Source of the DNA: Rivularia sp. MS3
GTDB lineage: Bacteria; Cyanobacteriota; Cyanobacteriia; Cyanobacteriales; Nostocaceae
NCBI GenBank assembly: GCA_019192545.1
Contig: JAHCMI010000024.1
Location: forward strand, 38,218 to 102,217
Direction: 5' to 3'
DNA length: 64,000 nucleotides
Of the stretch, positions 45,836-54,053 are shown in pieces; the stretch's first letter is position 1, and each line of letters opens with the position of its first letter. Both the position numbers and the translations under genes were made by a program. The notes beneath the pieces are model-generated. The model did not search any database, had not been told where the DNA came from, and saw nothing but the letters and a program-made list of their open reading frames with translations.

Positions 45836-47278
45836 ATGAAAAAGATGAATCAAAACATACTAAAGCTTATTTTTGAGAAGCTATCATTTTTGTTGTTATT
45901 TGGCTTGTTGATGAATGGTTTACCAGCCTCAGCTTCTGAATTTGATACAATTTTGTGTCTGGAGAAGTCAGGGAAAATAGCTAGAGATTCAGGGCGCGAT
46001 CGCGATTATAAAGGAAGATACTACAATCGCGATGGCTCCGATGGAAGGGATGGGCGCAGCGGTAGAAATGGACGTAGCGGTAGAGATGCTACCGTATTTG
46101 CTGATGGCTCCCCCGTAAGCCTTGATTTATCTGGTAGAGACGGTGAAGACGGGGAAGATGGAGAAGACGGCGATCGCCCTCGTTGTCGTCGTAGATATAG
46201 CAACAAAGTTAAACGTAATATCCATGCTGCTGATGGTGGAAAAGGTGGCGATGCCGGTAGCGGTGGCAATGGTGGAAGTGGAGGTTTGTTAACCGTTTAT
46301 TACAGTAATATTGCTGATTTGAAAAGTATTTTAGTACGCAGTCAAGGAGGAGAAGGAGGACGCGGTGGGCGCGGTGGTGATGGCGCTATAGGTTGCCGAT
46401 GTCGCCGTCGCAGTTGGACTGTTAAATCCTGTAAGGGGAAAAAAGGTACTGATAATTACAAGTGTAAAAAGCGTAAATACAGATGTTATCAGGGTAGTGA
46501 TGGACGTGACGGTTATGATGGTAAAGACGGCAAGCAAGGAAATAATGGTTTTCTTAGTTTAGTTAAAGGCAAACAACAGCTAAAAGCAGATAATCCTCAA
46601 GCAGAGTTGAGTTTTGTTGAGCTGAATGGTAAATCAATTCGTTTATCAAAAAATCGCTGGATTTCTCGCAATGGTGCTGCTTCTTTGTTAGCTCCCGGCT
46701 CGATAATTGCCGATAAGTATCGTGAATTTGATAAGCGTATCGAAAGAGATTTTCAAGTAGTGTGGCGAGAAAAGCAGCCAATAAATAATTTTAGTAAAGC
46801 TAAAATTAAATTAAATTTGAATAATGACGGTAAAATCGAAGTCGATTCTCCTCAAAAACTGTGGCTTGATATCAGCAAAAATCAAGAAAATGATTTAACC
46901 AAGTTAGTAGTGAATCATGCCATACCAGAAAAAGAAGTAACCGAATTAAAACCCGCTGATTTTGTCGGTAGCGGTGAAAATTTAACTGTTAGCATAGTAG
47001 ATTTAGCAGGTAGATCGGATATTATTAAAACTCGGTTTAAAGTAGAATACGAAGTCAGAGATGATAACGGAGACGAATACGAAGCCGACATTCCTCCAGA
47101 ATTAGTAACCAAAGACTACAATCGTTTTACTTTAGCTTTAGGTAAACTACCAATTATTCCCAAACAAGGATTAGAAGTTGGTACAAAAGTTCGTATTAAA
47201 GTCACAGCAATTCGTTCTCTAGGTAATCGCTCCAAAACGCAAACTATTACATGGAAAGCCTTAGTAAGGGAAAGATAG
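45836..47278 (+). CDS. secreted collagen-like Gly-rich protein with basic Cys clusters
   Basis: 480 residues. A signal peptide spans about 10-35 (FLLLFGLLMNGLPASAS). From residue 55 come collagen-like Gly-X-Y runs (DGSDGRDGRSGRNGRSG; DGEDGEDGEDGD; GGKGGDAGSGGNGG; GGEGGRGGRGGDG; DGRDGYDGKDGKQGNNG), broken by short basic Cys-rich segments (RCRRRYSNK, CRCRRRSW, CKGKKGTDNYKCKKRKYRC). The C-terminal 240 residues are a globular, beta-rich domain. The Cys residues could cross-link chains. It has no proline-rich collagen bias, so a true triple helix is uncertain. A secreted structural or adhesive role is inference. Confidence 0.78.
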   Translation: MKKMNQNILKLIFEKLSFLLLFGLLMNGLPASASEFDTILCLEKSGKIARDSGRDRDYKGRYYNRDGSDGRDGRSGRNGRSGRDATVFADGSPVSLDLSGRDGEDGEDGEDGDRPRCRRRYSNKVKRNIHAADGGKGGDAGSGGNGGSGGLLTVYYSNIADLKSILVRSQGGEGGRGGRGGDGAIGCRCRRRSWTVKSCKGKKGTDNYKCKKRKYRCYQGSDGRDGYDGKDGKQGNNGFLSLVKGKQQLKADNPQAELSFVELNGKSIRLSKNRWISRNGAASLLAPGSIIADKYREFDKRIERDFQVVWREKQPINNFSKAKIKLNLNNDGKIEVDSPQKLWLDISKNQENDLTKLVVNHAIPEKEVTELKPADFVGSGENLTVSIVDLAGRSDIIKTRFKVEYEVRDDNGDEYEADIPPELVTKDYNRFTLALGKLPIIPKQGLEVGTKVRIKVTAIRSLGNRSKTQTITWKALVRER

Positions 47279-47360
47279 TAATAAGTTAGGAGTTAGGAGT
47301 TAGGAGTTAGGAGTCAACGGTAAGCAGTTAGCAGTGAGTTACCAATCCCCAATCCCCATC
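47279..47360. repeat. GTTAGGA heptamer tandem repeat
   Basis: AAGTTAGGAGTTAGGAGTTAGGAGTTAGGAGTC, four copies of GTTAGGA, then CAGTTAGCAGTGAG. Located between convergent genes. Confidence 0.8.
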
Positions 47361-48536
47361 TTAAAAAAAGTCCATCATCCAGGGAGAGGCACCGGAAAAT
47401 ATTTGAGTTGCTTTAGCAAGTGAATTTTCTGTGCCATCGAGCTTTCCTGCAAGCTGTAATTGTTGGGGAGAGAATAATCCCCCATACAAAGATGCTAATC
47501 CTTTAATATCTAGCTTTAATTCACCTTTGCCACCTCTGGCAATATTTCCGCTTCCTTTGGCAACCGATAAAATAAATTTACCGTTGTTTTCTGCTATTAA
47601 ATCGTCTTTTATCTGTAAATGTAATTCTGCTTCAGGAGTTGATGCATAACCGCGTGTTGACAACGCTTTCTCTACATTTATTATTCGCAACATCCAACGT
47701 TTATTAGACCTGATTTTTGCAGTTTGTTCTGGCAATATTAACGTTAAATTGTCAATTGCAGAGCTGCGCCAACGTATTTTATCTATTTGCGAACGATGAT
47801 TGCTCAGGAATGACCAAAAAGTTGTTGTCGCCGCATTTGTTAAAGTTACCCAATCAACTACGATTAAAACATTGTCACCTTCTATTGAACGCTGGCTAAA
47901 TATAATATAACCTTCAGGTTGCTTTAGCGAACCAAGAATATAACCATAAAACACTTCTTTCTGACTCGGCTTAATGATGCGATTCCAAATAGTTTGATTG
48001 CGGTTTAGATATCCATTGATATTTTTTCCCTGCTTTGAATATAGTTCGTAAAAAATTTCTGAATCCAAGGGAACAGATTTTACAGATAAAGGTTGTTCCT
48101 TAAATTGAATACTCTGCGCTGAAATTTCCCAACTGCACAAACTACCCCCCTGCTCGTATCCAACTTTGCGATACAGCCTTTGAGTTGCCGGATAAAGAAC
48201 TGAAATCGGTACATCATTTGCATAAAGTTCCTTAATAGTCTGCTGCATCAAACTTAAAGCCGCACCACTACCGCGAGACTCTGGAGCAATACCAACCCCA
48301 GCAATCCCCGTCATTGCAACACTCTCACCACCCCACCATTGCCCCATCGGAATAACTACCAATCCCCCGACAATTTCTTTTTCCTGACGAATTAAGCGGA
48401 TATTTTCTACCCCCATCCGCTTCGCCCAAGCTTCCTCATCATCATCATCACCTAAAAAACATTGTTTTAAAATCTTGCCAAATTTTTGAACCTCTTCCGA
48501 ATCGGTAACAGTACTATATTCAAACTTTGTATTCAT
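47361..48536 (-). CDS. GNAT-family N-acetyltransferase, Eis-like
   Basis: 391 residues from the ATG at 48536; a TTG four codons upstream is less likely. The first GNAT domain has VGIAPESRGSGAALSLMQQ, the acetyl-CoA binding loop (RGxGxA), and SVLYPATQRLYRKVGYE. A second GNAT-like part and a C-terminal sterol-carrier-like domain (LHLQIKDDLIAENNGKF) complete the Eis architecture. Eis proteins acetylate amines at several positions, including aminoglycosides in mycobacteria; cyanobacterial targets are unknown. The C-terminal carboxylate (DFF) is in the right place for a catalytic role. Confidence 0.85.
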   Translation of the reverse strand: MNTKFEYSTVTDSEEVQKFGKILKQCFLGDDDDEEAWAKRMGVENIRLIRQEKEIVGGLVVIPMGQWWGGESVAMTGIAGVGIAPESRGSGAALSLMQQTIKELYANDVPISVLYPATQRLYRKVGYEQGGSLCSWEISAQSIQFKEQPLSVKSVPLDSEIFYELYSKQGKNINGYLNRNQTIWNRIIKPSQKEVFYGYILGSLKQPEGYIIFSQRSIEGDNVLIVVDWVTLTNAATTTFWSFLSNHRSQIDKIRWRSSAIDNLTLILPEQTAKIRSNKRWMLRIINVEKALSTRGYASTPEAELHLQIKDDLIAENNGKFILSVAKGSGNIARGGKGELKLDIKGLASLYGGLFSPQQLQLAGKLDGTENSLAKATQIFSGASPWMMDFF

Positions 48537-48548
48537 CAGTTTTACCAA

Positions 48549-48951
48549 CCTTGATGTTTACACTACAAAGATACTACAATTTGGTGATATGAAGGGCAGT
48601 GGAAAATAGGCAGTCGGCAGTGGTACCCCATAAATTAATTTAGGGGTTTCAAACAAGGACATATTTTTTCTTGTGCTTAGCATCTCGAAAAAAAGTATAA
48701 CTGTGTTTTTCATAAATGAATTTAGGGGCTTCCAACCCGTTTAACGGCAGTCTTTATACTCTCCTTGCCGACTGCCAACTGCCGACTGCCGACTGCCTTT
48801 CTCGGTGAAGAGAAATAAAGACTTACAGCTTAGTTGTTTACGGTTGATTGGTACCGCATTGAAGATATTTGCCTACAGCGATCGCGCATAATAACATGCA
48901 ATAATATTTGAACATACTTAATAACTAGTTGCTGACATTATGTAGTTGCCT
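48549..48951. other. 403 bp intergenic with GACTGCC repeats
   Basis: Two copies of CATAAATTAATTTAGGGG / CATAAATGAATTTAGGGG (48628 and 48712) sit between GGCAGTCGGCAGT (48606) and ACTGCCAACTGCCGACTGCCGACTGCC (48775-48800), making a loose inverted arrangement. A GCGATCGC is at 48878. No gene. Confidence 0.55.
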
Positions 48952-49167
48952 ATGCCTGTAGTAAATATTATTAAAACTTTTATAGATACAAAAGAAATAA
49001 GTGTTTATCAATTTAGCAAAGATACAAAAATAGCCCAAAGGACAGCCTATAGCCTTTATAACTATCCCCAACAACGCCCAAGTCCAAGTGTTATGGACAA
49101 AATCTGCGATTATTATGAGTGCCAGCCATGCGAGCTGATTAAATGGGTAAAGCCTGAAAAAAAATAA
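48952..49167 (+). CDS. small XRE-type helix-turn-helix regulator
   Basis: 71 residues from the ATG at 48952 (a TTG two codons upstream is the alternative). The fold is a compact Cro/CI helix-turn-helix: INVYQFSKDTKIAQRTAYSLY-like helices 2 and 3 (VYQFSKDTKIAQRTAYSLYN), then PSPSVMDKICDYYECQPCELI. It is the first of three closely spaced small genes and may regulate them. Confidence 0.8.
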   Translation: MPVVNIIKTFIDTKEISVYQFSKDTKIAQRTAYSLYNYPQQRPSPSVMDKICDYYECQPCELIKWVKPEKK

Positions 49168-49177
49168 ATTAACAACA

Positions 49178-49420
49178 ATGAAGACAAAACAACCATTAGC
49201 GAATCAAAGCGAAAAGCTCAGAGCGATCGCCTACAGTATGGATTTACTGATACCAGGTATTTATATCTGGTGTCCTTGGTTTAAATTAAAAATCGGTGGT
49301 AGCTATCCAGATGACAATCCTTACAGGTATCCCGGTATGATTCATAGTTCTATTGGTGTAGGGCTGGTTTTACCAGGATACAAAATATTTACTTCTTATC
49401 AAGGAAGTTATGACGCTTGA
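49178..49420 (+). CDS. small hypothetical protein, second gene of a three-gene cassette
   Basis: 80 residues, with an aromatic-rich centre (YIWCPWFKLKIGGSYPDD, PYRYPGM) and a C-terminal GYKIFTSYQGSYDA. It starts 10 bp after the HTH gene and its last 11 bases overlap the next gene, so the three are translated together. No known family recognised. Confidence 0.55.
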   Translation: MKTKQPLANQSEKLRAIAYSMDLLIPGIYIWCPWFKLKIGGSYPDDNPYRYPGMIHSSIGVGLVLPGYKIFTSYQGSYDA

Positions 49421-49637
49421 TAAGCACAGCATACAGGGATTAGCAGCATTTACCACCAAAACACTACCATCAACAGAATTTGAAAAAAGAATGTTAAACG
49501 CTGGGTATTTTGAAGCAGGAAGCGCACCAGCACAAGGCGGGAGAATTAAAGTGTGGTGGTTACATGATGAGTATCCCAGAGTTGAATCAATATATAGTTC
49601 TAATAGAAATATTGTGTTAACAGCTTATCATGTGTAA
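49410..49637 (+). CDS. small hypothetical protein, third gene of the cassette
   Basis: 75 residues. The C-terminal part IKVWWLHDEYPRVESIYSS then VLTAYHV has a beta-strand pattern that recalls the end of BECR-fold (RelE/Barnase/EndoU-like) ribonucleases, which often finish in a TAY-type strand. That is a weak resemblance. Its ATG lies inside the previous gene (11-bp overlap). Confidence 0.55.
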   Translation: MTLDKHSIQGLAAFTTKTLPSTEFEKRMLNAGYFEAGSAPAQGGRIKVWWLHDEYPRVESIYSSNRNIVLTAYHV

Positions 49638-49681
49638 ACAGCTTATTAGCTCATAGCTAAATAATGCCCCATTCCCCAAAT

Positions 49682-50254
49682 TCACCTCATTCGCCAAAAC
49701 ATCACGGTGCTGCCAATTGTACCGATAATCATTCCACCGACAACAATTGCAAAGGTAAATCCAAGGGGAATACCTAAAAAATTGAAGCTGAAGATAAAAG
49801 AGCTACCGTCAAATAAAGCTAGAAACCAACCGATAGTGACAAGGGAAATATTAGTCCAGCTATATAAAAGTTTGTAGTGATGTAATAGTAAAGCTGTAAA
49901 AAATCCGCCTAAAGTACCGCCTATAGTCATACCGACAATCATACCTCTGCTAAAAATTTGACTTGAAGCATCCAGCAGAAATAATTGCCAGCCCAAAGTT
50001 AAACCCGCGAGAAAACTAACTCCCCAAATCAAAGTTATTAAAGCAACATGAGATGGTTTGATTGCGGTTTTAGTCCACATCAACACTATGCCAATAGTCA
50101 ATCCTCCGATAGAACCGATAATGGCACCATAGCGGGTAAACTCAGACATAATATCCTGGGGATTGAGGTGGTATGAAAGGTTTGATAAAAACAGAAAAAA
50201 AGTACCAATACTCAAAGCAACAGCCCAACCAAAGGCTATAAGGAATATTTTCAT
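49682..50254 (-). CDS. multi-pass membrane protein, unknown
   Basis: 190 residues with about six hydrophobic helices and several Gly-rich turns (GAIIGSIGGLTIGIVL, MIVGMTIGGTLGGFFTALL, GGMIIGTIGSTVMFW). The third and last helices share a GGxxGG-like pattern, a hint of an internal duplication. No charged functional motif. Divergent from the MATE gene. Confidence 0.7.
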   Translation of the reverse strand: MKIFLIAFGWAVALSIGTFFLFLSNLSYHLNPQDIMSEFTRYGAIIGSIGGLTIGIVLMWTKTAIKPSHVALITLIWGVSFLAGLTLGWQLFLLDASSQIFSRGMIVGMTIGGTLGGFFTALLLHHYKLLYSWTNISLVTIGWFLALFDGSSFIFSFNFLGIPLGFTFAIVVGGMIIGTIGSTVMFWRMR

Positions 50255-50406
50255 TGTTCTTAAATCGTGAATGAATGATGAGGGGATGGGGAAGAGGGGG
50301 GAGAGTGGGTAGAATTATTAATTTACTACTTGCTACTCGCTACTTCTCCCCATGCCCAATCCCCCATGCCCAATGCCCAATCCCCAATTACCACAAACTT
50401 TTATTT

Positions 50407-51774
50407 ATGAAACAGAAATTAACCCAAGGCAACGTCGGCTCTACCTTGGTGAAATTAACCATACCGATGGTGTGGGGTGTACTGGCGATAATTGCTTTCA
50501 ATTTGGTAGATACATATTTCGTCGGGCAGTTGGGAACCAAACCTTTAGCGGCGATGAGTTTTACCTTTCCCGTGGTGATGACTCTGGGTAGTTTGTCGAT
50601 GGGCTTGGGCGTGGGGGCTTCTTCGGTGATTTCCCGCGCTATTGGAGAAGGCGATCGCCAGCGTGTGAAAAAGTTTACAACTAATAGTCTGACTTTGGCA
50701 GTAACAGCGGTTTTAATTTTTGCGCTTGCGGGTTTCTTAACTATCGATCCTTTGTTTACCGCTTTGGGTGCGAGTGCTGATGTGCTGCCGTTGGTGCGCG
50801 ACTACATGCAGATTTGGTACGTGGGGATGGTGTTTCTGGTAGTGCCGATGGTAGGTAACAGTGCAATTCGCGCTTCTGGTAATACGCTGACACCCAGTTT
50901 AATTATGATATTTGCAGCAGCAATAAATATTGCCTTAGATCCATTGTTAATTTTGGGAATAGGCGGTTTTCCTCGTTTGGAATTGCAGGGTGCAGCAATA
51001 GCCACGGTAGTTTCGAGAGGTACTACTTTGATTGCTGCTTTAGTTGTACTGCACTTCAAAGAAAAAATGCTGTATTTAAAGCTGCCAACTATTGAAGATA
51101 CTTTATGGTGCTGGAGAGATATTTTGTATGTGGGTTTGCCTGCTGCCGGTAGCAGTATGATAAATCCGATTTCGATTGGTGTAATTACAAGTCTGTTGGC
51201 TGGTTTTGGTGCTGAAGCCGTTGCCGCTTTTGGTGTAGCATCGCGGATAGAATCCTTTGCATTGATTGCCGTGGTGGCATTATCTTCTTCAATTGCGCCT
51301 TTTGTCGGGCAAAATTGGGGCGCGAAGAAGTATGCCAGAGTTGCGAAGGCATTGCAGTTAAGTTTCTTGTTTAGTTTGTTTTGGGGATTGATGGCGGCGG
51401 GGGTTTTAGCGGCAACTGCACCGAGTTTAATTGCTTTCTTTAATCCCAATCCCGATATCGTTGCAATTGCTTCTCAATATCTATGGATTGTACCTATTAG
51501 TTATGCCGGTGCGGGAATTATTTTAATTGCAAGTTCGGCTTTTAATGCTTTAGGAAAACCAATTCCTTCTGTGGTGATGACAGTAACGCGAATGTTTGTA
51601 CTGTATATTCCCTTAGCTTATTTTGGAGGTAGACTTTACGGAGTTAATGGAATCTTTGCTGCTGCCTGTATTTCTAACTTTATTGTCGGAATTGGCGCTT
51701 ATGTTTGGAATCAAAGAACATGCAGTGGTAGAAATGCTGAAAATAATGAAAATGCTGAAATAGTTCGGAGTTAA
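50407..51774 (+). CDS. MATE-family efflux transporter
   Basis: 455 residues, twelve membrane segments, from the ATG at 50407 (MKQKLTQGNVGSTLVKLTIP). The frame stays open to 50275, but those 44 residues translate the CATGCCCAATGCCC repeat and are not part of the protein. Family features are AIIAFNLVDTYFVGQLGT, AMSFTFPVVMTLGSLSMGLG and, at mid-protein, AAAINIALDPLLILGIG. It exports drugs or metabolites in exchange for Na+ or H+; which ion cannot be read. Conserved Asp in TM1 (VDTYF) is present. Confidence 0.93.
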   Translation: MKQKLTQGNVGSTLVKLTIPMVWGVLAIIAFNLVDTYFVGQLGTKPLAAMSFTFPVVMTLGSLSMGLGVGASSVISRAIGEGDRQRVKKFTTNSLTLAVTAVLIFALAGFLTIDPLFTALGASADVLPLVRDYMQIWYVGMVFLVVPMVGNSAIRASGNTLTPSLIMIFAAAINIALDPLLILGIGGFPRLELQGAAIATVVSRGTTLIAALVVLHFKEKMLYLKLPTIEDTLWCWRDILYVGLPAAGSSMINPISIGVITSLLAGFGAEAVAAFGVASRIESFALIAVVALSSSIAPFVGQNWGAKKYARVAKALQLSFLFSLFWGLMAAGVLAATAPSLIAFFNPNPDIVAIASQYLWIVPISYAGAGIILIASSAFNALGKPIPSVVMTVTRMFVLYIPLAYFGGRLYGVNGIFAAACISNFIVGIGAYVWNQRTCSGRNAENNENAEIVRS

Positions 51775-51796
51775 ATTCTTTAAAGAATATATTAGT

Positions 51797-51875
51797 TGTA
51801 GGGTGTGTTAGATGCACGATAATTCAACTGTTAAGACAAAAACTTTTTCGACATCATCTAACGCACCATAACCTC
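51797..51875. repeat. GTAGGGTGTGTTAGATGCACG hairpin element
   Basis: GTAGGGTGTGTTAGATGCACGA and, 40 bp on, CATCATCTAACGCACC pair as a stem. Member of the GTAGGGTG class seen at 18768, 19196 and 29488. Confidence 0.6.
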
Positions 51876-52052
51876 TCGACAATATGCCCTTGTTTTTTTA
51901 TTATATGCAACCCTAAATAACATCTTTTACCTTTGCTTGGGAATGATTTATTCATATAAGCAAAAGGCTCTGTATCCTTTGTATCCTTTGCGTTTTCCTT
52001 GGCGTTACTCTGCGTTAAAATCAAAATCAATTGCAATGTTATAACTGATAAA

Positions 52053-52394
52053 TTAGCTTATTTGATCGGAATCAAAATCTGTATTGCTAGGTCCCGGCAT
52101 CCATTTAGGGGTATAAACAGACGATTTTGCTTCGACTCTACCGATAATTGATGCTGCTGCACCGCAAACAATTACTACTATTTGGGCTGCATCTCTACCG
52201 TAGTTAACAGGTTCGGGTCTATTTTGTACTATAGTATCAATATTGTTTCCTATAATTGGAGCAATTGCTGCGGTTGAAGTAAAAACAACACCCCAAAAAG
52301 TTTTACTGCCAAATATACTTTTCTTTTCTTTGTTTTTATCTTTTTCTGCTGGCTTTTCGTAGTTTTGTTCTTGTGGATGATTGAAAGCAGTCAT
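52053..52394 (-). CDS. small membrane protein, conserved hypothetical
   Basis: 113 residues. A highly charged N-terminus (about 1-27, EKPAEKDKNKEKKS) is followed by two membrane segments (about 30-50, WGVVFTSTAAIAPIIG, and 66-85, IVVIVCGAAASIIG) and then a polar tail. Two-helix proteins of this size resemble phage holins and cyanobacterial hypotheticals; no neighbours support a phage origin. Confidence 0.65.
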   Translation of the reverse strand: MTAFNHPQEQNYEKPAEKDKNKEKKSIFGSKTFWGVVFTSTAAIAPIIGNNIDTIVQNRPEPVNYGRDAAQIVVIVCGAAASIIGRVEAKSSVYTPKWMPGPSNTDFDSDQIS

Positions 52395-52612
52395 GATTTT
52401 ATTGTTTCACTCCAAGATAAATTAAGATAGTTAACTGATTGTTTGTAATTTACACTTCACCGTACAAACTTTGGTTTCGGAAAAATTTACGAAAATAATT
52501 TTAAATTTCAGTAGATGTACGGTTAACAATTTTGCTATACAAGTTCTTATAGGGATTGTTTGGTTGATTTATGCAGTTTGAACCTCACCCCTTCCCCTCT
52601 GCTTATTAAGGG

Positions 52613-52819
52613 CTACCGTGTACACAGAAGTCTTTAAACCATACCTGGAAGGCAGTTGTGAACTCAGAAAAAATCTCTCAAAACCTGTCATTGCGAGCGG
52701 AGCGAAGCAATCACAATAATTTTCGCATTAATGCGATTGCTTCGCTTCACTCGCAATGACGATTTAAGGGGTTTAAAATCCCTGAAACGTATACTGAGAG
52801 AATTGTGTGTACACCGTAG
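52613..52819. mobile_element. 207-bp MITE with CTACSGTGTACACA terminal repeats
   Basis: The left end CTACCGTGTACACAGA and the inverted right end CTACGGTGTACACACA match at 13 of the first 14 bases. Flanking direct repeats GCTTATTAAGGG (52601-52612) and GCTTATCAAGGG (52820-52831) look like a 12-bp target duplication. Inside is the GTCATTGCGAGCG palindrome (52687-52760). No coding capacity, so a transposase must act in trans. Confidence 0.75.
52687..52760. repeat. GTCATTGCGAGCG palindromic repeat, copy 2
   Basis: GTCATTGCGAGCGGAGCGAA and, at the other end, TTCGCTTCACTCGCAATGAC. The same family as 45426-45488; nested in the MITE. Confidence 0.8.
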
Positions 52820-52924
52820 GCTTATCAAGGGAGAGGGGTTGAAGGCTAATAAAAGCATCTTGTTCGGTGTGTAGTGCGTTATGCTCCGCGATAACACACC
52901 CTAAAAATATTTTTTCAAAACCCC

Positions 52925-52955
52925 TTGCACCTCACGTTACGTCAGGGTTTAGATT
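52925..52955 (+). promoter_or_regulatory. MerR-type operator-promoter with 19-bp spacer
   Basis: TTGCAC (52925-52930), a 19-bp spacer and TAGATT (52950-52955). The spacer holds the near-palindrome CCTCACGT/TACGTCAGG. An over-long 19-bp spacer with a dyad is the hallmark of promoters activated by MerR-family proteins. It lies 43 bp upstream of the regulator gene, so the gene is probably autoregulated. Confidence 0.7.
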
Positions 52956-52998
52956 CAAGATGTCGTTAATAAAAGTCTTGAACAAAAGGTAAATAGTG

Positions 52999-53748
52999 AT
53001 GCAAACTTCTTGGAAAGTTGGCGAATTAGCTTCGCTGACTGGTTTAACTGTACGCACTCTTCATCATTACGATGAAATTAATCTTTTAAAGCCTGCTGAA
53101 TATACAACTTCGGGACATCGTTTATATCGAGAAGAAGATATTATTCGACTGCAACAAATTCTTTCTTTACGACAATTGGGTTTTAGTTTAGAAGAAATAA
53201 AAAATTGCTTGCAGAATCCAGATTTTTCACCAGTAAAAGTGATTCAATCCCATGTTGATAAATTAGATAGGCAAATTGAACTTCAGCAGCAGCTTAAAAG
53301 ACTGCTTACAGGAATTTACGTGCATTTACAAGCTGAAGAAAAGGTTTCCACTGATGAATTGATAAAAACAATTGAGGTTACAAAAATGTCTGAAGAATTA
53401 TTTAATCAATATTACACCAAAGAACAGCGTCAATATTTAGACGATCGCGCTCAAATGCTTGGTGAAGAAAAAATTCAGCAGGTACAACAAGATTGGCAAG
53501 AATTGTTTGCTGCTGTAGAAACAGAAATGAATAAAGGCACCGAACCAACTGATGCAAAAGTAATTGCCTTGGCTAAACGTTGGCAAGAATTAGTTGATAG
53601 TTTCACTGGTGGAAATTCTGGTGTTATGCAAGGTTTAAATAATATGGTGCAAGCCGAATATCCCACAATGCAGCAGCAATTTGGTTTTCCCGATGCTCGA
53701 TTATTTGAATATATTGCACAAGCTCAAGCGGCGATTGGGAAGCAGTAA
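52999..53748 (+). CDS. MerR-family regulator with TipAS-type ligand domain
   Basis: 249 residues from the ATG at 52999 (GTG one codon upstream possible). The N-terminal winged helix KVGELASLTGLTVRTLHHYDEI with GHRLYREEDIIRLQQI is the MerR DNA-binding domain; a helix of about 30 residues (70-105) follows for dimerisation. The C-terminal half (about 125-249, ELFNQYYTKEQRQYL, AKRWQELVDSFTGGN) is a TipAS-like antibiotic-recognition domain. TipA proteins in Streptomyces and their relatives bind thiopeptides or other drugs and activate transcription. The operator at 52925 supports autoregulation; no target gene is adjacent. Confidence 0.9.
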   Translation: MQTSWKVGELASLTGLTVRTLHHYDEINLLKPAEYTTSGHRLYREEDIIRLQQILSLRQLGFSLEEIKNCLQNPDFSPVKVIQSHVDKLDRQIELQQQLKRLLTGIYVHLQAEEKVSTDELIKTIEVTKMSEELFNQYYTKEQRQYLDDRAQMLGEEKIQQVQQDWQELFAAVETEMNKGTEPTDAKVIALAKRWQELVDSFTGGNSGVMQGLNNMVQAEYPTMQQQFGFPDARLFEYIAQAQAAIGKQ

Positions 53749-54053
53749 GTTGTTTGATACCTCACCCCGCCCTCCGGGCACCCCTCTCCTTAAGGAGAGG
53801 GGATCGAAATAATGTAGAGACGAGGTGCAGTGCTACGTCTCATATCAATGTGCGAAAAAAGTCAATACAGTTTTAGGAAATTAAGTATTTTTAAAAAGAT
53901 ATAAAATAATATTCCTGCCTGCGTAAAATGGCTTAAATATCACGATATATGTATACAGTTTGATTTAAGAGTACCTAGATTCTATCTACTTAAAATTTGA
54001 TATTTGTCTAACTTTAGTTGAGTTTAAGTATTTTGACTTATCTGTATAAAAGA
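53749..54053. other. intergenic region with CCTCACCCC hairpin
   Basis: About 305 bp. Includes CTCACCCCGCCCTCCGGGCACCCC, the perfect palindrome CCCCTCTCCTTAAGGAGAGGGG (53781-53802) and a second hairpin GAGACGAGGTGC…CGTCTC (53818-53841). The rest is AT-rich. Confidence 0.55.

Larger units (their letters stand above)
52395..52998. other. 604 bp intergenic: nested mobile repeats and merR-type promoter
   Basis: Contains an interrupted CCTCACCCC hairpin, the 207-bp MITE inserted in it (52613-52819), a GTGTAGTGCGTTATG / GATAACACACCCTA hairpin (52868-52907), and the operator-promoter of the MerR-type gene (52925-52955). No gene. Confidence 0.7.

Noticed and set aside
50275..50406. N-terminal extension of the MATE transporter
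   Set aside because: The 44 residues come from GGGGAAGAGGGG and CCCAATGCCC repeats; the ATG at 50407 matches the family start.
51854..52036. 60-residue ORF on the minus strand
   Set aside because: Part of it is the common 'cgcaaaggatacaaaggatacagagcc' spacer sequence and part is the hairpin at 51797-51875.
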